A DNA stretch of 64,000 nt from contig JAQGDQ010002373.1 in assembly GCA_030141605.1 (NCBI GenBank), positions 343,921 to 407,920 of the forward strand, read 5' to 3'. The position numbers and the translations under genes were made by a program. The first letter of the stretch is position 1; each line of letters starts with the position of its first letter. The notes beneath the pieces were generated by a model. That model was not told where the DNA came from. It was given only the letters and a program-made list of their open reading frames with translations, and did not search any database. This document shows positions 1-12,500 of this stretch, piece by piece. The DNA is from Tubiluchus corallicola. Lineage: Eukaryota; Priapulida; Priapulimorpha; Priapulimorphida; Tubiluchidae.

Positions 1-1443
1 TGCACACATTTTATTTTATAGACAACAGGCATTTTAATGCATAATAAACAAGTTGGCGATAAACAATTTGTGTCTGTGTGCTCTGACAGTTATTTTAATA
101 CAAGACAGTGGTAATCACTAATCAACAGATTTTAAAGATACAGTAACAAGTGTTTAACACTAAATGAAGATATCATTTACAATTTTAGTATTTAGAAATC
201 ATAATATTCTATGTTTTGATGAAGCCGCCTATCAAACAGTTGACAATGATATGGTTTTTATAAAGCACTAATATCACTAAATAACTGGAACGAATTTCTG
301 AGTAAAATTTGCTTAATCTGAAAATGAAAATCAGCACAATCCATTTCCAATGCTAAATTTCTCCTCTTCAATGCTACAATTCCATAACGCCCTTAACAAA
401 GTTTTTGTCAGTTATTGTTAAATTACAGACGTTTCTTCAAAATTTTAATCAAATTTTTTTAGCCACGATTTGGTTTTACAGAATAAAATGCAATATTTTG
501 GTGACAAGTTCTGATAAAGAAGACAGATTACTCCCCAATCTTACTTTTGGACTTGAGCATTTGATAAACATATCATTATTAAAGTTAATGACACAGTAAC
601 GAACTGCATTAATAACATCTTAGTTTGTCCGTGGGGGTCTTAGCATCACTGAAAAGAACAAGACATTGAACTAAATCACGGCTAAAATATAATGCTAATG
701 AACAATAAACTAAATAAAAATCACAACACAAAACTATGCAATTACCCGATTTGTATACAGTTTTGGCATAATTTTTTACAGGAATACTTTACCGGTGCGG
801 CCTTCCTTTATTTACCAATAAATTACGTACAAACAGATTCACCAAAATAACAATATAGTAAACATGTAACCGTCTCAATCACTTTTAGCTAGATAACGTA
901 ATGTCACGATTGTCTACGATCTAGCGGTACTGTAAATCAAGTTAGCTAAATAAGGTATTTACATAAAATTTGCCCTAACTTAGATGGTGCTAAGTCCACT
1001 ATGATATAAATGCTATCTTGATAAACTAGCTATCTATAAAATTACAGTTTAATGAAATGGAAAATATATTAGATTGGTAACAACAAACCTACCTACTCTG
1101 TAATCATGTTCTTTGTACATTTTAGTTATAATTTACAGCATATTCACGTTTCATTTTAGACGTTTATACAAAATTTTAGACCCTCTTTAATTTAAATACT
1201 TCAGACACAAAAGGGTCAGGCAATGTTTCGAATCTTACAAAATAAAATATTCAGACCATAATAAAATGCCAATTTCAAAAAAAAATGCCCAAGAAAAACA
1301 AATGCACAATATTATAATCAACATAATTATTAGTTCTCGTTATATTATCTCACAATAATAATAATAACAACAACAACAAATAACAACATTATTATTATTA
1401 ATTACTATTCACAATTTCTGTACAAAACGTACTAAAGCCAAAG
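1..1443 (-). other. CBP 3' UTR / downstream flank
   Basis: AT-rich sequence downstream of the CBP stop with no credible coding exon. It probably includes the 3' UTR. Minus-strand AATAAA hexamers occur at 807-812 and 10-15; either could be the poly(A) signal, implying a 3' UTR of about 0.6 or 1.4 kb. A run of AAT/AAC trinucleotides lies at about 1350-1400. I see nothing else. Confidence 0.5.
807..812 (-). terminator. Candidate CBP poly(A) signal (AATAAA on the minus strand)
   Basis: The plus-strand TTTATT reads AATAAA in gene orientation, about 630 nt beyond the stop codon. In AT-rich DNA such hexamers arise by chance, and a second one sits at 10-15, so the assignment is tentative. Confidence 0.3.
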
Positions 1444-3500
1444 CTACAAGTGGTCCACTACAAACTGTGATAACTGATCCTGCATCGCAAGCGACGAATT
1501 GTCATATGCAGGTGGTACTCCTAGTTGCTCACTAGGGTTTTGTTGTGATTGAGGAAGAGGCACCGTTTCACCACCTATTTGTTGCTCCGCACCCATCAAA
1601 CCCGGATGAGGAGAATGTGTCGGTAAATGAGGTGACTGAGAGAGTTGTTGCCGTGGAGATGGTGTCATCATTGGTCGCTGGCGAGGTGATGCCACAGGGG
1701 GCGTGTGATTAGGAGGTGGCGAGCAAACTTGGTGCATCAGCTGCTGTGATGAAGGGCTTGGATGTGGCGGCTGTCCATGCGCTAATAAATGGGGATTTAC
1801 CGCTCGCTGATGCATCTGTCGCCCTCCTTGTGGATACGGAGGTGCTGGAGGCTGGTGAAATTGATGGGAAGCTGGCACTCTTTGACGGGGCATATTCATC
1901 ATCATATGCTGCTGTTGCTGCTGTTTTAACCACTGCTGATGTGCAAGTTGTTGCTGATTTTGTGCATCCAAAGTAGAACTACCTCGGAGATTTAACATTT
2001 GCCCCGGTTTACCTCCCATTTGATTTCCGTTCATGCTCGCACGTGTTCCAAGCGTCTGATGAGCATTCAACGACATCATATGTGGGTTGTTGTTACTCAT
2101 TAATTGTGATGGTTTATCGCTTGCACACATCATTGGTTTACATATCAAACTGTGCTGACTCGATGCAATGCTCATATGATTGCCACTTAGCATGGTTGGC
2201 ATGCTGCCCATCTGACCTGTGTTACAGCCAACAGTCATTGGATTTCCACCCATACTCATCTGATTCATGGCTACAGGTTTACCACCTGATGGGTTTCCAC
2301 CCATAGACATCGAATTCATGCTTACTGTTGGTGGCTGCCCGCACATCTGTGCCGAATGCCCGTCCGACAACTGACGCTGAAATTTTTGATAAAACTGCTG
2401 TTGTGTTTGCTGCGCAAGCTCTTGTTCTTTCTGTGCTGTTTTGCTCTTCTTGATGCACTGAGCCATTAGCTCAGGATTTGACTTTAAAATGCTCAGCACT
2501 TCTTCCTGCTGATTTGAAGACGGTGACTTTAGCGTTGTCAACAGTTGCTGTAATGCTTGTTGTGAACCTTGCATCTGATGCTGCTGCATATTCACTACAT
2601 CTTGATTATTAATCATGACAGGAGGCTGTCCCATTCGTTGTGGATGCTGCAAGTAATTATATGGTTCAGACACATCTTTTATTATGATGATAAAATGTTA
2701 TTTTCTTAAATGCATTAATTTAAAAAATATATAGTAACTATAATGTTTTCACCTGGGATGGAACACACAACTGCATGCCAGGAAGTTGGCCACGCAAAGG
2801 ACTAGACTGTTGCATGCCAGTCTGTTGATTAATAAAGCCCGGTTGTAGTGGACGCATCATTTCTTGTGACACTGGTACTGAAGCCGCAGGTCCATCAGCC
2901 ATGCTACCGCCTTTCCCATAACTGCCCATAGGAGAAATGTATTGTCTCGCTGCTTGTTGTCGAATCTAATGTTATAATAAACGTTATTATAATATTTATA
3001 ATATATTATAAATAAATTGATTTATTAGTCTTTTGCAGTATTATCTATCTTTATATAAGTTTCCATTGAACTTGTACCTACAGTTTATTGCTTAGTTGAT
3101 GACAATGAATTAGGTGAGTTTTCTCAGTGCTTCATAAAGGATTTCATTTGGAAATTTTAATCTTCAAAATTGTGTTATAAAATCACCAATTCTGGTAATA
3201 AAAACCAAATGTGCACAATACAAATAAAAAACACTAGATAATTATTTACATTAGTCTCATGAAATAGTTGATAAAATGTACCTGCTCGGCAGCATGAAGG
3301 GCACCAACTGGTGGTGTTCCAGGTTTGCCATTCATTTCTGGTTTCATTGCGGCACTGTTTTGGTAGTGCGGTGGTAGCGCATTAACAGGAGTGCGAGACG
3401 ACTGTGGCGTTGAAGGCTGCGGGGTGGAAGAAGCACTGTCGTTCGAATTATTACTGATCTGTCTTGTCATAATAGCCATCCGTCGACGCATCAGTTGCTC
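1444..3500 (-). CDS. CREBBP/EP300: CBP exons 28-30: NCBD and Gln/Met/Pro-rich C-terminus
   Basis: Exons 3282-3500, 2753-2965 and 1444-2646. Exon 28 opens with [11 protein letters not shown], matching the vertebrate LMRRRMATM after TAZ2. Exon 30 encodes the nuclear co-activator binding domain at about 2013-2050 ([34 protein letters not shown]), which folds with p160 co-activators and IRF3 in known proteins. A long Gln/Met/Asn/Pro-rich tail follows and ends in LSQFVVDHL, like the vertebrate LEKFVEGL. For exon 30 I chose the acceptor TTGCAG at 2647-2648 over an upstream ATG at 2673, because the preceding exon ends in phase 0 and the extra residues lack counterparts. Confidence 0.92.
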
Positions 3501-6500
3501 CTGAAGACAAAAATGTAAAAAAAATCACTCAAAGTATTAATAAAACCAACAATGTGGTAGCATTGTTACAAGTGAGTTAGTCATACACAAAGTTCAAATC
3601 TAATAAATGTAGCACAAAGCTGTGTTATATGCCAACAGTGATGGAATAAGGCGAATTTGTAAAGCATAGTACAATAGAAAAACATTTGAGTATAAGCAAT
3701 GCATACCAAATATCAAGGCATAAATTTTAAATCACACACTTTCTCAAATGTACACTAAAGTCGGAAGTTTTCAACATCAGTTACCAAAGACGATTATCAC
3801 AATTCTTGCTCTATTCTCATTTATTATATTTATTCATTCTAAACATATTGTGGAGTAGAATATAAGTTTTTGAGACACATTACTGCTATACTACAAAACT
3901 GTTCACTGCTGTGTAAATATATCACAAATATGAATAACGCTTTGCCTTTACTGTCAATTGTACATTTCATTATTTTCGTCATTAAAAATACTTTCTACCG
4001 CTATTTAATTTTAAGTACATTACCTGCTGCATTCTTTGCTGTTGCTGCTGTAGTCTTAATTTTATCTTGATATTAGGGCAGAAGAGCACAGGACATCTTT
4101 CTACTCTACATAATTTAGCATGATAATAACACAAGGCAATCAACTGTTTACATATATTACAAGCACCGGTAGCCTTCTTTTTACACGAATTAGTATGCGT
4201 CACAACTCGTCTCATCTTCTTGCAGCTAGTATTGCGACAGTTGGCGTCCCGACATTGACAAGCGTGCACCAGTGACTCAATACAACGCATGATTGATTGA
4301 TAGCGTGAGTCTTGACCATTGGCTTTGTCACCACTTGCATTCTGACCATCATCTAAATCCAGCCCAAGTCTTTCCATTTTGTGCTCATGTCCTGAAGTTC
4401 GGTAACACTGTACACACAAGTCAAAGTCCTGTAATAAACACACAATAACGCCTAAATTAAAAACGTATGTATAGATAAACATCCCCAATGTATGACACTC
4501 TAAATCACCCATGAATATTAAAAGTACGGATAACTGTCAGGTTTTAGTTGACTCAGTGAGTCAGACCACATTTGGTTCATTTGCAAACAGCCGAAAAAAT
4601 AATAAACACAAGAAAACAAACAATGTGCAGTGCAAACATTATTACCTCGCATACAACACAGTGGTAACGCGTTTCACATGACACTCGGCAGCTGTTACAT
4701 GTGTAAACAAAACGATCCTGCCCCTGAGTATGCAACTCGTACAACATTGCTATTGTTGAATATTTGGCACGGCGAAGAGACGAAAATTCTAGATGTTTCT
4801 CACGAGCAACGGTGAGAAAGGCATCACGACCATCCATCAGATCACACGAAATTAAAGGATCAGGGTCAACTATGGGGCTAGGATCCCAGTCTAATGGTTG
4901 CAACCGAATAACGAAGAACACCTATAAAGCGAGAAGAAATTTTGAATAATATAAAAAATTCTTGTGGCTGAATAATGTTTGGCACAAAAATTAGGTAGTT
5001 ATACATATTTAGTTTCAAAATCTAACTTCAAAAACAAATGCACACACAAAATTGATAAAGCTTCCAAAATTTTTTAAAACCAAATGTGAGATTTCCCATT
5101 TTCATGCATTTACATGTAGTGTTTTACCTCCTTATGTTTGAGCATTACACTGGAAACCTTCTGGGACAGGTCACATCCAACTGTGCTTAGACTCTTCTTA
5201 CTAGATTTCCTTTGACTGGATTTAGATTTACTTGACTTCTTCTTTGAGCCCTTGCCTTTCTTCTTGCCATTGGGATTCAGAGGCTAAAATTCAGAATACA
5301 TATTGAACACATGTTATATGTATCAGACAAGTTATATGCAAAATTTTCAATATGCAGAATTCGAACACAACTATATAGACACCAATATTTAAACTGACTG
5401 CCTTACCTCCATCATATCGATGCCATCATTTGATTCCCCATTGTTTTCCATCACCTGAGCAGCAGTGGCAGCAGCTTCCAGCGCTTCTGCCTCCTCGCGT
5501 CGCCGTTTCTCTTCCTCCTCCTGATCTAGCTCCTTAATGCTCTCTTCGAGCACATTGGGCCAGAAGTCACCCTCGAAGTAGGGCAAATCGGTGGCGGTGG
5601 TCATGTTGTTTTGTTGACAATCACTGTAGATATCCTATAAGTTATAAATGTATTTAGTGTGTCACTGGTATCATCAGTTTAAAAAATACATTTATAATGG
5701 TATTAACTGCAAGCGAAGTAACGGACGTTAATGTAATGATGGCTTTCAGTAACAACATAAGCGGCATTTAGATATACACATTCAAGTATTACTATCATCA
5801 TTAAGGTAATTACCATAAAATCAATTATGACTTGCTCTTCTTTGCATTTGTCTAACATCTTCTTATACCATTCTTGTAGACGTTTTGGTTTGGGAATCTT
5901 CTGCTCAGGTGGATGGCAATGAAAGATGTAATCATCGCCTTCGCTTGGTGGACATGCCCAAATGTGTGCCCATAGGTATCTGCCAAAGTTTGATACAAAT
6001 TCAGATTTTCATTCTCCAACCAATTAATCTATGTACGGATTTACCGAGAAAAATAAACAATATAACAAACATACCCGAGCTTCCGAACGAATTCAATGTA
6101 GCCAATTAAAATTTCATGGTACACGGCTGTTCTATATTCCCTTGGTCGGAAGAAATGCACACTGTCTAAATATGATATATAGACACGCCTATGAAAAATA
6201 AAAACTTAGTTAGGAGATGCAACTTCAATATATTGTCAGTACAAAATAAAAGTTGCAGTATACAGTGCACACAATATATTACACAATATGTTTCTTCACA
6301 TCGCTTAACAAAAATGTTCAAGTTTTTTTTACCGTGTGTTAGGCTGTGGAGCATCTGGCCCATACTCTTGTACGTGCATTCCGAAGAAACACACCTCGGT
6401 TCCATCAATCTCTTCAAAAGCAAAAAGAGCTTTTGCCCGATACGGAAATGAATCAGAAAAAAGGTTTTCATCAGTGTATCTGTAGCAAAATAATAAGGGA

Positions 6501-9500
6501 ATGTTAATAATACGAATTACTGCTTGCCAAAGCAATATTTTGCAACAGAAAATGACACATTGCAATTTTCAAACAATATAAAATTTTTTATCGTTCTCAT
6601 GTCAAAAATTGTTTAATACCAAGAAATACAAATTTGTTTTACACAGTGCTTTTTAAAGTTTTCCATTCATAAAGTGATCATATATTCAAGACACTAATGG
6701 AGCAATAATAATAATGTATTCATTCCTGGTAATCAACCTGTTAGTGCACTGAATGCATTTATTAAAATATGAAGAATTAAACACAATCATTGTAAAACTA
6801 CTTATAGTATTCTTCAACAAAGTAAAAAGTCAAACAAGCAAACAGGCTTCTCAAAAAGGAAATGCTGCATAACCTACTTTGCTTTCATCCCTGGTTTAAC
6901 TTCAACAACCTTGTCAGAACTGCAAACGACCCGAATGGTCACTTCGCTACCGACGCAGCCTTTGGCTTTCAGGAATTTGTTCACCCGATTCTCAATAAAT
7001 GTACCCAATTGAGTACTCTGCAGACCTATGCAAAAACAGAAGAGATAAATTGCTAACTGCTGAAACGGAAAGCAACTACAGGATAAGAGAAATTTGAATA
7101 TTTGTGATGCAACCGCATTTATCTATCAATAACTTCATAAAACAGACATAGGTATAAATGGGATCAATAAAAAGCATCTTGCTCTAAATAATGAAGTAAA
7201 ACCAAGCAACAAGAAGTTATGAAAAGTTTCTTATACACAAAGTTCCTACAAAAAGAATGTTTAATTAACTGGTGAACTTGAAAGCAGTCGTAGAAAATTA
7301 GCATTTAATTCACCATTTTATTAGATAGAAGTAATATTTCAAAAATAATTTCTATCGTGATATCATTATAAGTTATAGTTATTGTCATAACTATGTCATT
7401 ATGACATTAGTCGGTTCACCACAGAACTTACGTCTTGAATTAAACTTGTTCTCTTTCCGGGATCGTCCTGCTGCTTTCAAGCACAAGGAGCAGACAAATC
7501 TGGAAAATTCATTTAATTAGTAATTGTTTGATCAAAATGATCACAACTGTAAAACATGAATATCAAAGTATTTTTCAACCCACAAAAATATCTTCAACAA
7601 AGTGAAATTATAAATTTTAGTTGACTAAGACTACAAATACTTTTAGTTACTATACACTACTGCTAACTGAAAACAAAAATTGTGTACTCTTCTTGGAATT
7701 TAAGAATTCACTACTTTTAGTTATGAGATTTACCAGTGGAAACCTAGCCAGTACGAGAACAAAACAAAATAGATGAGTTACACACAGAAGTAACTTACCC
7801 CCCAGACCAGATCTGTGGAAAATGCAGGGAGCAGATTTGATGCAGCTTACGGCCACATTCCAAACAGTCAACGAACGCTTCCAATTCTAACTGATCATTC
7901 TTTTTCTCTTGAAATTCTGACTTAGTTATACATCTGTAAAGAGAAATGTGTTTAATATACATATTTTGTCAAAAGAAGGTCAGCTATTCGACAAAGTGCT
8001 TAATTATTTTATTTTAGTACGATTTCTGATTGTGTAATACAATTACGAAAGAGAAACTTTGCCTATTTCATTCAATCTGACAAACCTTTTTTGTTGAAAT
8101 GGAAATAATATATTCCAGGCTCCCAAGGCGAAATATTTTGAGAAACTCAGTTTAATATTTGTTTCCTACTTTCGATTCATTTCAACAGTTAGTTATCTTG
8201 TGAAAATAAAGAAATTTCAATTAGTAGACTTTCGCGATGAGTTAGCACAACATAGTATGTGGTGTTCGGACTGTCTGACCTGACTGCAAAACTTTATGAT
8301 GAGTCGACGATGGTATATGATAGAAACTAGCTTAACTATGGCTGACTGATTGTCAAAAACTAAAATTAGAACCTGTGAAACACTGTTTTGTCAGGTTATT
8401 AATTGCTAACTATTGTTAACTATCACCGGTGGCAAAGTTCTGGGATTGCTCCTAAAGAACAATCCTTTTAAAGCCTGTACAAAGAAAGGCATTTTTTTAC
8501 ATGCTATTACTGGATAACCTAGAAATTACCAATGATACAACAAATATGTTGAACCATTAATGGAACTGTATGTACATTTTGTAAGAACTTTGTATGCTGA
8601 CAGCATAAATTTTTACAATTAAAGGAAATGTAATAGCAATAACTCACGTTTGTGGTTGTGAAGGGTCATCGGTCAGTGTCACCGTTTCTCCAGGAAGCTC
8701 CAAAAAGCACCGCTGGCAGTACACATATCTGTCATAGAGAAGTCCCAATTTTCTTTGACTTTATTGTTACACGAGGGCAGCACAGTCATGACATGAGCCC
8801 GGCCAGGGACAAATTAATGGGAGCAAGCACAAAGCGTGCAAGCACATGAAACAAAGACAGACAAAACATATGCAAAGTTAGAAAGCTCCAGTAACTACAA
8901 AAGCAAGAAAAATTTAAAAACAATATAAAACACAAACTGGAAAAACAGAAAAGTAATACCCCATAAAGTATAATTGTGTATGTATTAAGAAAAACAAATG
9001 TTTTAGTATGCTCACACAAACAAATAAAAACAACTAGAACTAGAGCTACAAAACATTACATTTCCCTAGAGCAAATCACACGACTATGTATTTCGCTACT
9101 TTATAAAGAAATTGCATAATAGCATTTTGACACGTAAAGGTTGTGTTTCAGGGGAAATTTCCTTGCCTTTATTGTTTGTTGTTTGAAACAATATATACAA
9201 TATATAAAACCTCAGCTACAGCAAGAATTGTTTATACAGTGCTAATGCAAACACTCATAAATGAAAAAGGTGAAAATCTCATCTACAAAAATGCACCAAG
9301 CAGACATAGTGTTCTGATGTATACTATATTTACGACACATGCAGTACTTTTACAACTCACGGGCCAGCTTAGTAAAAAATTATGCTAAAAACAAGAACCA
9401 ATACAAAAAGGCAACTTATCAGGCACCTCATTCAACACAATTTGAATTACACCTCTCATTCACATACAATCGTCAATACGGTAGGAAATGGACCCTCAAT

Positions 9501-12500
9501 TCAAATTGCCCAGTTTAACAAAAAAATTTCTGAGAAACATGCAGTTTGTGAACTCACTGTTTACTATTTAATTTCACACAGATTTTTTTTGTCGGACAGC
9601 AAAAAGGAAAAACATTGGCAACTGTATTCTTGTTTGCATTTGCACAGAACTTGTAATATATATTATAAATTATTAGAAAGTAAGATTGTGAGTTGAAAAA
9701 TTCACTTTAAATTTTATTAGGTAGATATAAACTTTACTGACATGTTTTTAAATGACACATAATATTTACAAAACTAGTATTTCCATAAGTTCAAGTTAAT
9801 TCATTTTTTAATCACTGCAATATTATTGCTGCTTCCCTTAGGAAATAAAGATTGATAAGAAAACCTACCTACTCATCGTTTAGCTCGACACAACACTGAT
9901 TTAGCAATATCTTTTCCAATATTATTTGCATTGACAGAAATTTTCGGGAGGGAAAAATTTTAAAAATTGGTTGAACAGCAAAATGAAAAATTTCACTAGA
10001 GTTATTCATGAAATTCAATCAATCAATATTCAACATATGCAGATTAACAATCCAAATTCAGCAATACATGCACACCTTTTATTCCAATTCAAGTACAAAG
10101 CGAACATGCAGAGAGCGTAGTTAAGCAACTACTCAACAATGACCTCATGCACCAGAAAGAAGAGGAATTTTCACATGACAGCCGGGCAAATGACTGACTG
10201 GCTGACTGACTGACAAGTTGAATACACAAACTAAATATACTAGCTAGGCATAAATGTTCAATGAAAGAACTTTGAAGTTAATATAAAAGTGCTGAATTAC
10301 TACCAAGTTGGTACCTAGTGTGATGTTAGCAAAATACAAGCTTTTAAATAATTTTGTAAAGTATACCTGTTTAAATAACTGTAGTAAATAGCATCACGTG
10401 GTATAGTGCACAAATTCTTCCCATAGCAAAACAAAGATTGGGGTTGGAAGACCCATTTCCGGCCACAGCAAAATCCAAGACTCTGCATGACCGGATCTAT
10501 TTCTTGTTCAAATACTTCTGCTAACTGCAAAGCACAGTAAAAAATAATTAGGTTGCAATTCTTTATTTCAAGAGAAATGAATTAGCAATCAGCCAGAGGT
10601 AAATGCGTAAATCACACACTACATTTATCATGATTATTATCAGTTCCAAATAATGTCAATATTCTAGAGAAACTCAATACTCAAATACCTGCAAAATGTG
10701 CTTGAATCTTAATGGACATTTAGCAAGATTATTAGTAATAATTTTAATTAACAACAGTTATAGAGAAAGTCAATATCACGTAATTCAGACTTACCTTTGA
10801 GGAGAATTTGTAAACTCTGGTGTTTTTCTTATTATACACCCAAGCATTGTCAAACATCAACCAGACATCGTCTACATATTCCCATGGGTTCTTGTATTGA
10901 CCAGTGTCCAGTTTTTGTTTTATACACGAGAGATCCATTGGGTTTTTGATTATGTCGTAATAATCCTACAAAAAATAGTTAACTATATTTGCGGCACATT
11001 TCTGGAACAGATTACCGTCATCTACGCGGCAGCAAAACAATGGACTGTTTTAAGCAAAGACTAAAGACATACCTGTTTAGAATTTCATAAACACTGTAGT
11101 AACTATTTGTACTAGATTTGTCTCATCCTCGTTTTTATATTAGACATTTTAATACACACTTGCAACCAGAAGTAATCTAGGTAATTTCACTTAATTTTCA
11201 TTTCACCTGATTGCTATTATATAAAATATTTTTCAATCTAATTAAAAAATTTTTTGAGTGTGCTGCTAATCTATTACTGTTTTAGAATGTTTGGTTTTCT
11301 GTTTTTGACCTGTATTGATAGCATTTTACTAGTACAGTGGACTCTCGTTATAAGAATCACCTCGGGAGAAGGCAAAGTGATTCTTATAACGAGCATGACC
11401 CAGAAATGCTTTAAAATTTTTTTATGCACATAAAATTATTTATTTCCCGAAATTACGCTAGAAACGACATGAAACAGCATAATGTTTTTCTGGCCTAAAA
11501 AGGACCTAAAACTTCCTAGACTAATGTTTTTATTTAATGGTTGGGTAAATATTTCATGATGCCAGAATTGCCTTAAAATTTTTTTAATGCACATAATTTT
11601 TTTTCCGAAATTGTGCTGGAGATGACAGAAAACTCTACATCTACAAACTACTACTACTGCTTGAAAAATATCGATAGCTTGCTTTGCTTCATTTCTCCTC
11701 TGGTGAGGCGGTCAATTTCGGCTCCCAGCCGTTTCAATTGAAGGTTGTCCTCGAAGCCTCGTGCCACCAATCCGAGTTTGGTTTTCCGTTTGGATGCCAT
11801 TTTTCAACTGACTGACACGCAAACAAACAAATTTGAAATCTCTGTGGTGTCCGCCACGCCCACTGCGCAGAACCATGTAAACAGGTCATGAGAGACAATG
11901 GAGTTGGTGCCAAAATTGATTCTACTATCGAAAGAAGGGTGATTCTTATACGAGCGGATTTTCACTAGGAAAATGCCAATTCAATTCGGGAAACGCGATT
12001 TTGATTCTTATATCGAGCTGATTCTTATACGTGTGATTCTTGTAACGAGAATCCACTGTAGTTCAAGTCTGTATTTAATTTTCAAAATTTACGACTAATC
12101 GTATTTCATATTAATGTGATGAGACGCAGTGTATTGCTCGTAAAAAATAAATTATCATTATTATTACTGTTTTAAACAGAGCACAAATAGCTATTTGGAA
12201 TAAAAAATAAGAAGTGTAATAAATTGCTGAGTAAAACTGCTTACTGGAATATTGAGCAACACGGGATCGACAGCAGTCCGAAATGGAATCGACTCCGGTT
12301 GTCGACAGAGCTTTTCTAGCGTTGGCATCAAGGCTTGACGGAGTTCGTCTGGTTTGAATACTAAACAGAATAAAATTAATCTTAGCTATGGCTACATGCG
12401 TATATTTGAAAGTAACAATGTCAATCATGAGTGGAGGAACACAAGATATAATTAGTAGGTTAAGCACAGCATTGCAACACACAAGACTTGACAAGATCTA

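Noticed and set aside
1709-1976. ORFs of 74 and 86 codons overlapping the last CBP exon
   Set aside because: They lie in other frames of a strongly supported CBP coding exon; no independent evidence.
2647-2673. Upstream ATG opening the longest ORF of the final CBP exon
   Set aside because: It lies before the TTGCAG acceptor and is simply open intron sequence; the joined reading frame supports a start at 2646.
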